Assembly: GCF_014696675.1 (NCBI RefSeq)
Contig: NZ_JACJQN010000006.1
Span: 1-64,000 of the forward strand
Length of the DNA: 64,000 nucleotides
Direction: 5' to 3'
Origin: Phormidium tenue FACHB-1052
GTDB taxonomy: Bacteria > Cyanobacteriota > Cyanobacteriia > Phormidesmidales > Phormidesmidaceae
Shown piece by piece: positions 17,011-25,806 of the stretch. A program made the position numbers and the translations under genes. Numbering within the stretch: position 1 is the first letter of the stretch; the number at the start of each line of letters is the position of its first letter. The notes under the pieces are model-generated. The model was not told where the DNA came from, did not search any database, and saw only the letters and a list, made by a program, of their open reading frames with translations.

Positions 17011-17727
17011 CTATAGCGTGCCCCCCGGGCAGTAGCTGGACATTACTCGCCCCGCCCGGCGCAGCTGCCGGTGGTAGGCCGCGCTTACGGGGTGTGACAA
17101 ATCGGTTAACGAGTCAATGCCAATGCCATTGCGGCCCTGGTCAACCCCTGAACTGTGAATGTAGTCGCCCTGGCCCAGGTAGAGGGCCACATGCTTAGTG
17201 CGTTCTGGGGTGCCAAAAAAGATGAGGTCACCCGGCAGCAGCTCATCCCAGCCGATGGGCTGGGTAAAGGCTTCCTGCTGGTAGGAGTCGCGGGGCAGGC
17301 GAATGCCCACCGAGGCAAAGGCCGCCTGCATCAGCCCCGAGCAGTCGTAGTTGGGGCCAACGGTGCCGCCCCAGAGGTAGGTGTTCGGTACTGCCATGGC
17401 CCGCTGCGTGAAGACAATGACTTCAGACAGGCGAGGCTCAATGGCGCTGCGATCGAGAGAGACAGGCTGATAGGGCCGCTCAGCAAGCTCGAGCGCATCC
17501 CCATCGGCAGCGCTGATCCAGCCAGGATAGTCGTCTTCGCAAAGGATCAAAGCGTAGCCCTGGGGGGACGCCTCTACCACCCGCCCATGTCTCCCCACCG
17601 TCGCCTGGGTCACTAACCCCTCCAACGCATCAGTTTTATAGAGGTTCAGCGCCCGACCACAAACATATTCCTGCCCCAGCGATACCAGGCCTGTGTCCTG
17701 ATCAGAGGATGCTGCACCTAAATTCAT
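17011..17727 (-). CDS. NlpC/P60 cysteine peptidase (C40) with N-terminal SH3b-like domain
   Basis: The 238-residue protein has an N-terminal bacterial SH3-like region (~25-85) and a C-terminal NlpC/P60 domain (~105-225) with catalytic Cys in YDCSGL and His in KHVALYLG. Related cyanobacterial enzymes cut the gamma-D-Glu-diaminopimelate bond of cell-wall peptides, usually in muropeptide recycling. No signal peptide is visible, which fits a cytoplasmic recycling enzyme. It starts 31 bases after the end of the large membrane-protein gene on the same strand, so they may be cotranscribed. Confidence 0.88.
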   Translation of the reverse strand: MNLGAASSDQDTGLVSLGQEYVCGRALNLYKTDALEGLVTQATVGRHGRVVEASPQGYALILCEDDYPGWISAADGDALELAERPYQPVSLDRSAIEPRLSEVIVFTQRAMAVPNTYLWGGTVGPNYDCSGLMQAAFASVGIRLPRDSYQQEAFTQPIGWDELLPGDLIFFGTPERTKHVALYLGQGDYIHSSGVDQGRNGIGIDSLTDLSHPVSAAYHRQLRRAGRVMSSYCPGGTL

Positions 17728-17758
17728 AGCGACCCTTCATCTCCCTTATCTGCCTCAC

Positions 17759-19228
17759 CTACTCCGCCCTATCCCCCGTATTCCGCACATTCACCACCTT
17801 CTTCAGCACACTAAACCAGAAGGTCGATCCCATAGAAATGGCAAACCCGCTGACCAGCCAGCCCAGCAGACGGCGCGGCACAAAGGGCACTGGCCAGGTC
17901 GCCTCAGCCTCCTGCTGCTGCTTCACCACCACCTCGTTGTAGCCCAGCGGGAAGGGAATTTCGTCGAGAGCCCGGTTGACGGCGGTCTGCACCTGTTCAA
18001 TGTCTTGGTTAAAATTGCCGGTCGATTCAGCTGCTAGCTGGTCGGCGGTCTGGGTAATTGAGTTGCGCAGAATCGGGTCTACGGCCAGGCGAGTGGCAAT
18101 GTGAAACGAGTCGGCGTTGATGGAAACTGCCGTGGCAATGCCGATCAGTAGTGCGACCGCCTTGGCGTTGCGCTTGTAGACACCGGTAGCCCGCTCCATG
18201 CCGCGATCGAACCACTTTTCGAGTTCGAGGCCAAAGAGTTTGACATCGTCGCGGGCGGTATCGGCAGTGACTTCGACCTTGCGAGCGATCGCCGCCAAAC
18301 TGCTGCGCAACGCTGGGGTAATGGGAGCCTGGGCTAAGCGATCAATCAGCGCCTGGGCATCGAGATTGCCGCTCTGGGCCAGGCGTCTCAGATCGCTGTA
18401 GGCAGGGCTGCTGTTATCAAAAATGTCGAGCAGTTGGGCCACGTTGGGGCGCAGCTTGCTGAGCATCGCCGCCCGCTCGGTGGGGGTGCTGGCCAGCCCG
18501 CGCTTGATGTACTCTAGGCGACGCAAAAAGGTTTCGGTGAGGGGATGGCCGTCAGGTAATACATCCGCCGCCATCAGCCCAAACTCATCTAGGCGGTTGA
18601 CGACGCGATCGAGGCTTTCGGGCAGCGAGACAATGCCCGACTGAAAGTCATCAATGATGGTGTGAATGCTCTGCTCTAGCTGCTGAAGCTCGCTGTTGAG
18701 CAAAAACTCGTTGCCGGTGCTGGCCTTGAGGTCGCTGAGAATATTGGTGACGGGGCCAAGCACGCGATCGCGGGCAAAACCGTAGATGCGATCGTTGGCC
18801 AGCACCTGCCACAGATTGCCCAACTGCATGCGCTCTAGCAAACTGTTGGCAAACGCCTCAGACGGAATGTAGGACGGGCCGCTGGTTTTGCCTACCCCAA
18901 ACACATTGCGCTGGCCGGTGAGGGTGCGGTAGAGGCGGCCAACAAGGTGAGAAATGTGCCGAAACGATCGCGCGATCGACCCCTTTGCCTCTTGGTCTAA
19001 ACTGCGAATCCAAGGGCTTTCGTAGAGGGCATCGGCCAAGGCCTGGGCCGACGCTTCTCTATCTTTGTCATTACCCGCTAGCAATACCTCAATTGACTGC
19101 TTTAGATGCTCAGCCCGCCACTGCAAAAGCGTGCCAATAATTTCTTGAACCTCGCTGGCCAGCAGACTCAGCACAAAAAAGATAAAGACTAGCCCTAGGG
19201 CAATGTCTAAAACTATAGGAAAGTTCAT
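17759..19228 (-). CDS. Unknown membrane protein with two terminal helices
   Basis: The protein has 489 residues and no recognised family. It has one hydrophobic helix at the very N-terminus (IVLDIALGLVFIFFVLSLLA), a long mostly helical charged middle (~35-345), a hydrophobic stretch near 360-375 and a last helix near 455-475 (LLGWLVSGFAISMGSTFWF). The ends would anchor a large soluble region to one side of the membrane. The helical character and repeated leucine spacing suggest coiled coil or bundle structure. It precedes the NlpC/P60 peptidase on the same strand. Confidence 0.6.
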   Translation of the reverse strand: MNFPIVLDIALGLVFIFFVLSLLASEVQEIIGTLLQWRAEHLKQSIEVLLAGNDKDREASAQALADALYESPWIRSLDQEAKGSIARSFRHISHLVGRLYRTLTGQRNVFGVGKTSGPSYIPSEAFANSLLERMQLGNLWQVLANDRIYGFARDRVLGPVTNILSDLKASTGNEFLLNSELQQLEQSIHTIIDDFQSGIVSLPESLDRVVNRLDEFGLMAADVLPDGHPLTETFLRRLEYIKRGLASTPTERAAMLSKLRPNVAQLLDIFDNSSPAYSDLRRLAQSGNLDAQALIDRLAQAPITPALRSSLAAIARKVEVTADTARDDVKLFGLELEKWFDRGMERATGVYKRNAKAVALLIGIATAVSINADSFHIATRLAVDPILRNSITQTADQLAAESTGNFNQDIEQVQTAVNRALDEIPFPLGYNEVVVKQQQEAEATWPVPFVPRRLLGWLVSGFAISMGSTFWFSVLKKVVNVRNTGDRAE

Positions 19229-19499
19229 AGACTAACCAGACAATTCTGCATTTCTAAACCCCATCCTACCCAATGCTGGCAATCTAACCCATGTCTTAGA
19301 CCTCAACCACAAAAAATAGCCGCCCAGGCCATTTAGACTCTACAAAAGAGCGCAAATAGTAAACCGGTCGGTGGCTAGAGAGCACTAAAAAAAGAGCGAA
19401 CCAACCCATCACAGACTTGATTCGCCCATTGTACTCAAGCGACCTAAAAACGGATCACAATTGTTTTAAAGTCGAGACGAGTACTTATCACCAGCACTT

Positions 19500-19904
19500 T
19501 TATTCATCTTCGTCGTCCAGCAAAGCGCCGTTTTCTCCCAACTGCTTGAGGCGAATATGCTTGCGCCCCAAGGTGATTTCAAACTCATCGCCGGGCCGGA
19601 GCCCCATTTGCTTGGTATAAGTTGAGCCAATTAGCAGGTTGCCGTTAGACTGCACCGTGATGCGAAAACTGGCGCTCCGTCCGCCGCGCCCGTTGCCATT
19701 CTGGGCGCTATCTAGCTGAATGCCCTCCGCCTCAATCAAGGCGTTGAGAAATTTCATCATATTGACCCGGGGGTTGCCCGCCTTGGTCAATGTGTAATAA
19801 CCGCAGGCTTTAGCCTTCTCTTCTTTGCTGAGTTCGTCAAGATTTTTGACCTTTTGCAGTAGTTCTTGACCGACTAGTGGTTCTACCTGAGTTGCGTTAG
19901 CCAT
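19500..19904 (-). CDS. cyAbrB-type transcriptional regulator
   Basis: This 134-residue regulator belongs to the cyanobacterial AbrB family, whose members bind DNA with a C-terminal AbrB-like domain. That domain is here the segment FRITVQSNGNLLIGSTYTKQ to KHIRLKQL (~77-122). The N-terminal half has the family features LLQKVKNLDELSKEEKA and CGYYT. Family members influence carbon and nitrogen metabolism, hydrogenase and cell division genes. Wording such as NLLIG and KQMGLRPGDEFEI looks closer to the cyAbrB1 group than to cyAbrB2; this is from memory. The tail ends in DDEDE. Confidence 0.88.
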   Translation of the reverse strand: MANATQVEPLVGQELLQKVKNLDELSKEEKAKACGYYTLTKAGNPRVNMMKFLNALIEAEGIQLDSAQNGNGRGGRSASFRITVQSNGNLLIGSTYTKQMGLRPGDEFEITLGRKHIRLKQLGENGALLDDEDE

Positions 19905-20068
19905 TAACTCTATTCTCGTTCACAACGGTTTGCTCCAGACACTTGAGGCAGAAACAGCAAAACTGTTCTACCTGGATCTACTTTAATGACAACACGCAAA
20001 ATGATACTACAGCGAAATAGTTTTTTGCACTCTCTTTTTTTAACCCCCTAATTGTGTATCCGAAAGGC

Positions 20069-20088
20069 ACAAAAAGCGGCCTTTTTGT
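20069..20088. promoter_or_regulatory. Inverted repeat upstream of the Rrf2 regulator, possible operator
   Basis: ACAAAAAG and CTTTTTGT form perfect 8-base arms around CGGC, ending 51 bases before the Rrf2-family start codon and in the divergent region shared with cyAbrB. Rrf2 proteins bind dyad sites and often control their own gene. It could also act as a small hairpin. No consensus for this subgroup is known to me. Confidence 0.4.
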
Positions 20089-20139
20089 CCTCCATGAACA
20101 CCGTAGAATAGTGACAACCGACGGGATGATTTAAACCAG

Positions 20140-20583
20140 ATGAAATTAACAACTCGCGGACATTACAGTGTTAAAGCACTGCTCGACCTGACCCTGCATC
20201 GCTCCCGCCATCCTGTCTCGGTGCACACCATTGCGGCGCGTCAGGGACTGCCGCCACCCTACTTAGAAAAGTTATTGATTGAACTGCGGCGGGCGGGCAT
20301 TGTGGAATCGGTGCGCGGCCCCCAGGGTGGCTATCGGTTGGCCAAGCCCGCTGACCAGATTTTCTTGGGCCAAATTTTAGAGGCGGTTGGCGAACAGGTT
20401 GACCCTTTGCCGCGCCACAGTCCCCAGGCCGACCAGGCTGAAGACTGGGTTACCTTTGCCGTGTGGAACCGGCTCTCGCAAAAACTCAAAGAAGCCCTCT
20501 ATAGTATTTCCCTGGAAGATTTGTATTTTGATGCCCGCAGTTGGCAGGCGGCCCAGGGGGATGATGTCAGTTTTATGGTTTAG
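20140..20583 (+). CDS. Rrf2-family transcriptional regulator without cysteines
   Basis: The 147-residue protein has an N-terminal winged helix (MKLTTRGHYSVKALLDLTLH, recognition region GLPPPYLEKLLIELRRAGIV, wing GPQGGYRLAKP) typical of Rrf2/IscR regulators. The three cysteines that hold an Fe-S cluster in IscR and NsrR are missing; the whole protein has none. It should therefore not sense through a cluster ligated in the usual way. Synechocystis has a comparable Rrf2 protein. Its stop codon overlaps the start of cobD by 20 bases, implying coupled translation. Confidence 0.88.
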   Translation: MKLTTRGHYSVKALLDLTLHRSRHPVSVHTIAARQGLPPPYLEKLLIELRRAGIVESVRGPQGGYRLAKPADQIFLGQILEAVGEQVDPLPRHSPQADQAEDWVTFAVWNRLSQKLKEALYSISLEDLYFDARSWQAAQGDDVSFMV

Positions 20584-21562
20584 CTGGGCTGAACGGGCAG
20601 CAGTGGTGGGGCTGGCGGCGGCGCTCGATCGCATCGTTGGCGACCCCTGGGGCTGGCCCCATCCGGTGCAGGCGATCGGCCAGGTAATCACCTGGGGGTC
20701 ACAGCGCATTTTTCGCCTGAAGCTGTCGCCGGGGGGGGAGCGATCGCTGGGCATCATACTGGGACTGGGCGTCATTCTCGGCAGTGGAGCCGTCGGGTGG
20801 GGCATGGTGCGCCTGGCTAGGATGGTTCACCCTGTAGTCGGGCTCGGCTGCGAAGTTGTGCTCTTGGCTAGCTGCTTTGCCGGGCGCAGCCTGCGGCGAG
20901 CCGCAGAAGATGTGCTGGCTCCGCTAGAATCGGGCGATATCCCCTTAGCGCGAGAGCGTCTGGCCCTCTACGTAGGCCGCGACACTGAGAGCTTGGACAA
21001 ACCCGAAATATTGCGAGCGGTGTTGGAAACCGTGAGCGAGAACGCCACAGACGGGGTGATGGCCCCGCTGTTTTATGCTCTGCTGGGGGCCTTGCTGCCC
21101 GTGGGCAGCGTGCCGGTGGCCCTGGCTTACAAAGCCGCCAGCACCCTCGACTCGATGATTGGCTACCGAGAAATGCCCTACACTCACCTGGGCTGGTTTA
21201 GCGCCCGCTTTGAGGACGCTTTGACCTGGCTGCCCTGCCGCCTGACGGTGTTCACCATCGCCCTGCTGTCGGGTCGGCCCCGGCAAGTTTGGCACCTCTG
21301 CCGCCGCGATGCCCCAGCAGACCCCAGCCCCAATGCGGGGTGGAGCGAGTGCGCCTACGCCGCCGCCCTCGGGGTGCAGCTAGGCGGATGGAATGTATAT
21401 CGAGGGCAGGTAAAGGAAAAGCCGTTGCTGGGCGATGCGGTAGTACCGATTACGGGCGATCGCATCCTCGCAGCCCTTGCCCTCACCCGTCGTGCCTTCC
21501 TGCTGTGGATTGGCCTGGGTGTAGCCGTCATAGCAGGTCTAGGGAGGCTACACCCAGGATAA
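20564..21562 (+). CDS. cobD: Adenosylcobinamide-phosphate synthase (CobD/CbiB)
   Basis: This membrane enzyme of cobalamin synthesis attaches the aminopropanol arm to adenosylcobyric acid. The 332 residues include the early family signature LAAALDRIVGDPWGWPHPVQAIG, the conserved SENATDGVMAPLFYALLG segment and YKAASTLDSMIGY, plus several hydrophobic helices. The frame stays open much further upstream but would run through the Rrf2 gene. ATG 20564, just after AGGGGG, gives the expected N-terminus; ATG 20561 is equivalent. No other cobalamin gene is close. Confidence 0.9.
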   Translation: MSVLWFSWAERAAVVGLAAALDRIVGDPWGWPHPVQAIGQVITWGSQRIFRLKLSPGGERSLGIILGLGVILGSGAVGWGMVRLARMVHPVVGLGCEVVLLASCFAGRSLRRAAEDVLAPLESGDIPLARERLALYVGRDTESLDKPEILRAVLETVSENATDGVMAPLFYALLGALLPVGSVPVALAYKAASTLDSMIGYREMPYTHLGWFSARFEDALTWLPCRLTVFTIALLSGRPRQVWHLCRRDAPADPSPNAGWSECAYAAALGVQLGGWNVYRGQVKEKPLLGDAVVPITGDRILAALALTRRAFLLWIGLGVAVIAGLGRLHPG

Positions 21563-21687
21563 TGGGCCTTACTCTGCGGTTGAGTACGGTCTTGAAAGAG
21601 GTTTTGACTAAGACTTCGCGGCACTGCTCAGCGGCCTGAACCTGGCGATCGTTCACACGGCAGTAACGCTGCACCGTGAGTAAATCC

Positions 21688-21714
21688 AAAAAAAAGGCCA
21701 GGATTGCCCTGGCC
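21688..21714 (-). terminator. Intrinsic terminator downstream of ddl
   Basis: Read leftward, the stem GGCCAGG/CCTGGCC (arms 21708-21714 and 21696-21702) is followed by eight T residues (the A run at 21688-21695). It lies about 115 bases beyond the ddl stop codon. Confidence 0.85.
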
Positions 21715-21829
21715 CCCCATCAAAGGAACATCTTTCCATGCCAACGCTAGTATCCCCAGATGAACCTGCTGGTAAACACTGGCGGCGATCGCAGGCTAAC
21801 CCGCTGACAGAACCCGGCGAAATCGATGG

Positions 21830-22912
21830 CTATGCCTTTGGGGCTGCGGTGCTGCTGCGCTCAAACCCGAGCTGAATCAGGGTATCGACTAGCTCCTCGA
21901 AGCTGACGCCGCTGGCCTCCCACATCATCGGGTACATGCTGGTGGCGGTGAACCCCGGCAGGGTATTGATCTCATTGATCAGCACCTCTCCGGTCGCTTC
22001 CACATAGAAAAAATCGACCCGCGAAATGCCGGCGGCATCCACCGCCTGAAACGCCGTGATCGCCATCTCTTGAATGCGGCGAGCCACATCATCGGGCACC
22101 TGGGCTGGAATGGTGTGCTGCGACTGGCCGCTGGTGTATTTGGTTTCGTAGTCGTAAAAATCGCTTTGGAAGGTGATTTCGCCCAGCACCGAGGCCCTGG
22201 GATTGTCGTTGCCCAGCACGGCACACTCGACCTCGCGGGCGACCACTCCGGTTTCGACGATGATCCGGCGATCGTAGCTGGCGGCATTGTCGAGGGCGGC
22301 CTCTAGCTCTTTGCGGCTGGTGGCCTTGGCAATGCCTACCGACGAGCCCAGGTTGGCAGGTTTGACAAAGCAGGGATAGCCCAGCTCAGTTTCGATGCGA
22401 TCGCACAGCTTCGGAAACACACAAGGATTAGACCACACCTCCGCCCGGCTCACCGCCAGGTACTTGACCTGGGGCAGCCCGGCCTGGGCAAAGGTCATTT
22501 TCATGGCAATTTTATCCATGCCCACCGCCGAGCCCAGGACACCAGCGCCGACGTAGGGCTGCTGCATCAGGGTCAAAAGGCCCTGCACCGTGCCATCTTC
22601 CCCGTTGGGGCCGTGGAGCACCGGGAACCAAATATCAATATCAGCGATCTGATCAAACTGAGGCAGGCGATCGCGGGCAGTAACCGCCGGAGCATTCGGT
22701 ATCTCCTGGTGTGGAACGCCAGCGGTCAAGACCGACTCAGCGGTGGGGCCAGCTAGCCAAACGCCGTCTTTGCGAATGTAGACCGGCAGCACGGTGTATT
22801 TTTGGGCATTGCCGCCGCTGGCCAGGGCGCGGGCGATCGCCTGAGCCGAGCGAATCGATACCTCATGCTCCCCTGAGCAACCGCCAAACAATAGCCCTAC
22901 CGTTATTGCCAT
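21830..22912 (-). CDS. ddl: D-alanine--D-alanine ligase
   Basis: This cytoplasmic ATP-grasp enzyme joins two D-alanines for peptidoglycan precursors. The 360 residues begin with [19 protein letters not shown], the family N-terminal motif. They contain [14 protein letters not shown], the [14 protein letters not shown] nucleotide-binding region, and the metal-binding end [22 protein letters not shown]. This is the longer type of Ddl found in cyanobacteria and many other bacteria. It is followed by a strong intrinsic terminator and appears to be transcribed alone. Confidence 0.96.
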   Translation of the reverse strand: MAITVGLLFGGCSGEHEVSIRSAQAIARALASGGNAQKYTVLPVYIRKDGVWLAGPTAESVLTAGVPHQEIPNAPAVTARDRLPQFDQIADIDIWFPVLHGPNGEDGTVQGLLTLMQQPYVGAGVLGSAVGMDKIAMKMTFAQAGLPQVKYLAVSRAEVWSNPCVFPKLCDRIETELGYPCFVKPANLGSSVGIAKATSRKELEAALDNAASYDRRIIVETGVVAREVECAVLGNDNPRASVLGEITFQSDFYDYETKYTSGQSQHTIPAQVPDDVARRIQEMAITAFQAVDAAGISRVDFFYVEATGEVLINEINTLPGFTATSMYPMMWEASGVSFEELVDTLIQLGFERSSTAAPKA

Positions 22913-22987
22913 GTGAACCTCACCATCGCGCCAATTGCGGATAGGGTATCACAGCCGCGAGGCTCCCTAACTCGTCCATAATTTCAG

Positions 22988-23027
22988 GCAAAAAAAAGCC
23001 CCAGGATCCCTCCAGGTATCCTAGGGC
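22988..23027 (-). terminator. Intrinsic terminator downstream of the VOC protein gene
   Basis: Read leftward, AGCCCTAGGAT pairs (one mismatch) with ATCCTGGGGCT, and a run of T residues follows (A run at 22990-22997). It lies 130 bases past the stop of the gene ending at 23158. Confidence 0.75.
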
Positions 23028-23157
23028 TAACAATCAGGGTGCATCTACCTTTCTCTAATACGAATGGGATAGCCTCCATCCGGAAAATTGCCAAAAAGTT
23101 TGGGCCAGTTGGACGAGCTGGCCCCCGTCGCCTATGCCGCTGACCCAGGCGACGGGT

Positions 23158-23547
23158 TTAGGTAGCAGCCAGCACGCTCAGCTCAATTAAGTTGCCGTCG
23201 GGGTCACGAATGTAGATCGACCTCAGCTTGCCTGTGGCTCCGGTACGCGGCACTGGCCCTGCCACAACCGGCACCCCGCAGGTTTGGAGGTGATCCAGTG
23301 CAGCCTCTAGAGAGCCAGTGATGAGAAAACACAGATCGGCTGAGCCGGGCGTGGGTCGCTGGGCGTGGGGGGCAAAGGGTGCGCTAGCCTGGTGGAGGTT
23401 GATCTTTTGCTGGCCGTAGCGCAGCGCCTGGCGATCGTCGCCAAAGGTCACCGCTGCCATGCCCAGCACCGTCTGATAAAATTCGCAGGTGCGAGAAACA
23501 TCGGCCACGGTGAGCACCAGGTGGTCGATCGCAGCAATCTGAATCAT
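23158..23547 (-). CDS. VOC-superfamily (glyoxalase-like) protein
   Basis: This 129-residue protein has the paired beta-alpha-beta-beta-beta fold of vicinal-oxygen-chelate proteins. It begins with IDHLVLTVADVSRTCEFYQTVLGM and ends with YIRDPDGNLIELS. H9 near the start and the glutamate of LIELS are at metal-ligand positions of this superfamily. Members include glyoxalases, dioxygenases and thiol transferases. The sequence resembles the small virulence-type/YwbC-like members, but the substrate cannot be assigned. Transcribed alone with its own terminator. Confidence 0.85.
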   Translation of the reverse strand: MIQIAAIDHLVLTVADVSRTCEFYQTVLGMAAVTFGDDRQALRYGQQKINLHQASAPFAPHAQRPTPGSADLCFLITGSLEAALDHLQTCGVPVVAGPVPRTGATGKLRSIYIRDPDGNLIELSVLAAT

Positions 23548-23658
23548 GGGCTAACCCCGGCTGATTTAACTATCTTGGCGTTTAAATCGGTGCGGCCTGC
23601 GGCCAGTGGGTCGTCACGGTGCATAATGCCATTGATATATGGTGTGGCAGAGTGAGCG

Positions 23659-23940
23659 GTGAAATACTTTTTTCTTTCAGATGGTTGGGTGACGGGCCGG
23701 GTATGGGAGTTTGGCGGCCTGTGGAATGAGTTGGGTTGGCAGCGCAAGCCCCATATCCGCCGCCTCAATTTGTCAATTCAAGAACAGGGGGAAACCCTGT
23801 GGCTGTACCAAGTTGAAGAGACCGTACTGATGATCGAGGTCAAGCCCGAGGGTGTGACTAGCGAGCCGATTGGGCAGGTGGTGCTGAAGCGATTGATTAC
23901 GGCTGAGCAGGTGATTGAGCGCCTGTGCACCGTCAGTTAA
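23659..23940 (+). CDS. Small conserved-looking protein of unknown function
   Basis: The 93-residue protein is rich in Trp near its N-terminus (four within residues 10-30) and has alternating hydrophobic strands (RRLNLSIQEQGETLWLYQVE, VLMIEVKPEG), then a C-terminal amphipathic helix (ITAEQVIERLC). This looks like a compact soluble alpha/beta fold. The gene lies divergently from the VOC protein gene, with about 110 bases between starts. Similar short proteins seem to occur in cyanobacteria, but I recognise no named family. Confidence 0.55.
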   Translation: MKYFFLSDGWVTGRVWEFGGLWNELGWQRKPHIRRLNLSIQEQGETLWLYQVEETVLMIEVKPEGVTSEPIGQVVLKRLITAEQVIERLCTVS

Positions 23941-24159
23941 GCACCGGACGGTTCCGAGTGCTGAGTCCTGCTGGTGTGGTCAAAGCCCAATGGGCCTGGC
24001 TCATCCTTAGATTTCTTGCCATCCCCCAACGTAGCGCCCCAATCCTCATAGACTGGAATTGGTGAGCGGCATCTACGGCCCTTTAGGGGCAAACGGAGTG
24101 GGGGATGCTCTAAGTCGCACCATGTTTTGGGTTACACCACGTTTTAAGGACATAGAGCG

Positions 24160-24810
24160 TTGGCGGTTCTAGCAATTGTGCTGCTGTTGGCAGCGGCGTA
24201 TCTCTTAGGCTCGATTCCCACGGGCTACCTAGTGGCCAAGGGAGTCAAGGGCATTGATATTCGGCAGCATGGCTCGGGAGGGACTGGGGCCACCAACGTG
24301 CTGCGAACCGTGGGCAAAGGGGCAGCGATCGCCGTCCTCCTCATCGACCTGCTCAAGGGGCTGCTGGCGGTGCTGCTGGTGGCGCTGGTCTGGCCCCAGG
24401 TGACGGCGCTGACCGCCCTCGCTGCGCTCTGGCAGCCGTGGGTGGCGGTGGGGGCCGGGCTGCTGGCCCTGGTGGGCCACAGCAAATCGGTGTGGATTAA
24501 TTTTACCGGCGGCAAATCGGTGGCCTCGGGACTGGGGGTGCTGATTGGCCTGGCCTGGCCGGTGGCCCTGGGGGCAGCGATCGCCTTTGGCCTGGCCCTG
24601 GCCCTGAGCCGCATTGTGTCGCTGAGTTCGATAGTGGCGGCGATCGCGGCGAGCCTGCTCATGGTCATCACGGGTCAGCCCTTGCCCTACGCCGTGCTAG
24701 GCGCGTTGGGAGCGCTCTACGTGATATTGCGCCACCGCAGCAATATCGATCGCCTACTGGCTGGTACCGAACCGCGTTTAGGGCAGCAATCCTCTGACCA
24801 AGGCGGTTAG
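24160..24810 (+). CDS. plsY: Acyl-phosphate glycerol-3-phosphate acyltransferase
   Basis: This membrane enzyme makes lysophosphatidic acid from acyl-phosphate and glycerol-3-phosphate, the first acylation of membrane lipid synthesis. The 216 residues hold about five to seven helices and the three PlsY signature regions: LGSIPTGYLVAKG, GSGGTGATNVLRTVGKG, and the GHSKSVWINFTGGKSVASGLG segment. The start is an unusual TTG at 24160, chosen because AAGGA lies 9 bases before it and it places the first helix as in relatives. A bidirectional terminator follows. Confidence 0.93.
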   Translation: MAVLAIVLLLAAAYLLGSIPTGYLVAKGVKGIDIRQHGSGGTGATNVLRTVGKGAAIAVLLIDLLKGLLAVLLVALVWPQVTALTALAALWQPWVAVGAGLLALVGHSKSVWINFTGGKSVASGLGVLIGLAWPVALGAAIAFGLALALSRIVSLSSIVAAIAASLLMVITGQPLPYAVLGALGALYVILRHRSNIDRLLAGTEPRLGQQSSDQGG

Positions 24811-24821
24811 TTCAGCAAAAA

Positions 24822-24861
24822 AATCCCCAGGAGCTAACTTTAAGAGCTAATCCTGGGGATT
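24822..24861. terminator. Bidirectional terminator between plsY and the fasciclin gene
   Basis: The arms AATCCCCAGGA and TCCTGGGGATT can pair perfectly around a loop that itself contains GAGCTAA/GAGCTAA-type repeats. A run of A precedes it (seven from 24817) and TCTTTA follows, so it can end transcription from both converging genes. Confidence 0.85.
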
Positions 24862-24932
24862 CTTTACAGGGAGTCAGAGAGTTGACGAGGTTGGGTCGTA
24901 AGCTGCATCAGCATCTGACCCATTAACTGAGC

Positions 24933-25544
24933 CTAGAGAGTCAGGCCGGGGGGCAGAATGACCGCGTCAATGGCGTGGATGACGCCGTTGCTAGCCTGAA
25001 TGTCGGGGGTAACCACCATGGCCTCATTCACCATAACTTCACCCGTGGCATCGTCCACCTGAATGGAAACCGGAGTGCCAGCGGCAGTGGGCACTTCGCC
25101 AGTGGTGACTTCAGCGGCGGGCACTTCATCTTGCAGCACGTGGTAGGTCAAAACTTGACGCAGCAGATCCTGGTTTTCAGGCAGCAGCAGCTCGTCTAGG
25201 GTGCCTTCGGGCAGAGCCTCAAAGGCTTCATTGGTGGGGGCGAACACGGTCACAGGGCCAGAGGCGCTGAGGGTTTCGGTCAGATCGGCGGCCTCAATAG
25301 CCTCGACCAAAATGCTGAAATCTTCGTCGCTAGCGGCCACATCGACGACGGTGTCACCCTCGGCCATAGTGTCACCTCCAGCCATGGGGTCGGTAGCGGA
25401 CTCTTCGGTGGTCGTGGGGGCTTGCCCAGCTTCTGTCTCAACCGTGGGCTCAGACGCACCGCAGGCCGCTAGCAGCGCCGCAGCACCCACGCTGGCAAAA
25501 CCGACCATCCACTGTTTTGTTTTAGAAGAACGCATAATAGCCAT
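24933..25544 (-). CDS. Fasciclin-domain lipoprotein
   Basis: This 203-residue protein has a lipoprotein signal ending in ALLAAC (lipidated Cys ~28), an acidic Thr/Glu/Gly-rich linker (~30-70) and one fasciclin (FAS1) domain. The domain shows its two conserved blocks, TVFAPTNEAFEALPEGTLDEL and NGVIHAIDAVILPP. FAS1 domains mediate adhesion at the cell surface. ATG 25544 is chosen because AAGGA lies 8 bases upstream; longer in-frame starts lack one. It converges on plsY with a shared terminator. Confidence 0.92.
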   Translation of the reverse strand: MAIMRSSKTKQWMVGFASVGAAALLAACGASEPTVETEAGQAPTTTEESATDPMAGGDTMAEGDTVVDVAASDEDFSILVEAIEAADLTETLSASGPVTVFAPTNEAFEALPEGTLDELLLPENQDLLRQVLTYHVLQDEVPAAEVTTGEVPTAAGTPVSIQVDDATGEVMVNEAMVVTPDIQASNGVIHAIDAVILPPGLTL

Positions 25545-25806
25545 TGAAACAATCCTTACGCTCGATACTGCATGCACATAAGTGCGAAATCGGGGGCGAA
25601 CAATCGCGCCTCAGGGGTACGCCTCAAGAGGACGAAATTATTAAAGCGCTTTGTCAAAACACTTAACGTACCTTAACGATCGTTACTGACTGCTTCCTCT
25701 ACCGCAGGGTAGAACTCTATGTTGCCGAGCGCCGCCAAAAAAACTTCGGCAGAGGCCCAGAGTTGGAGCTAGAACTCGGTTCAGGAGCTGGGTTGAGCCT
25801 CAAAAT

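Noticed and set aside
20387..20563. Upstream extension of cobD by about 59 codons
   Set aside because: It lies within the Rrf2 gene in another frame and its translation is unlike CobD; a good ribosome site supports ATG 20564.
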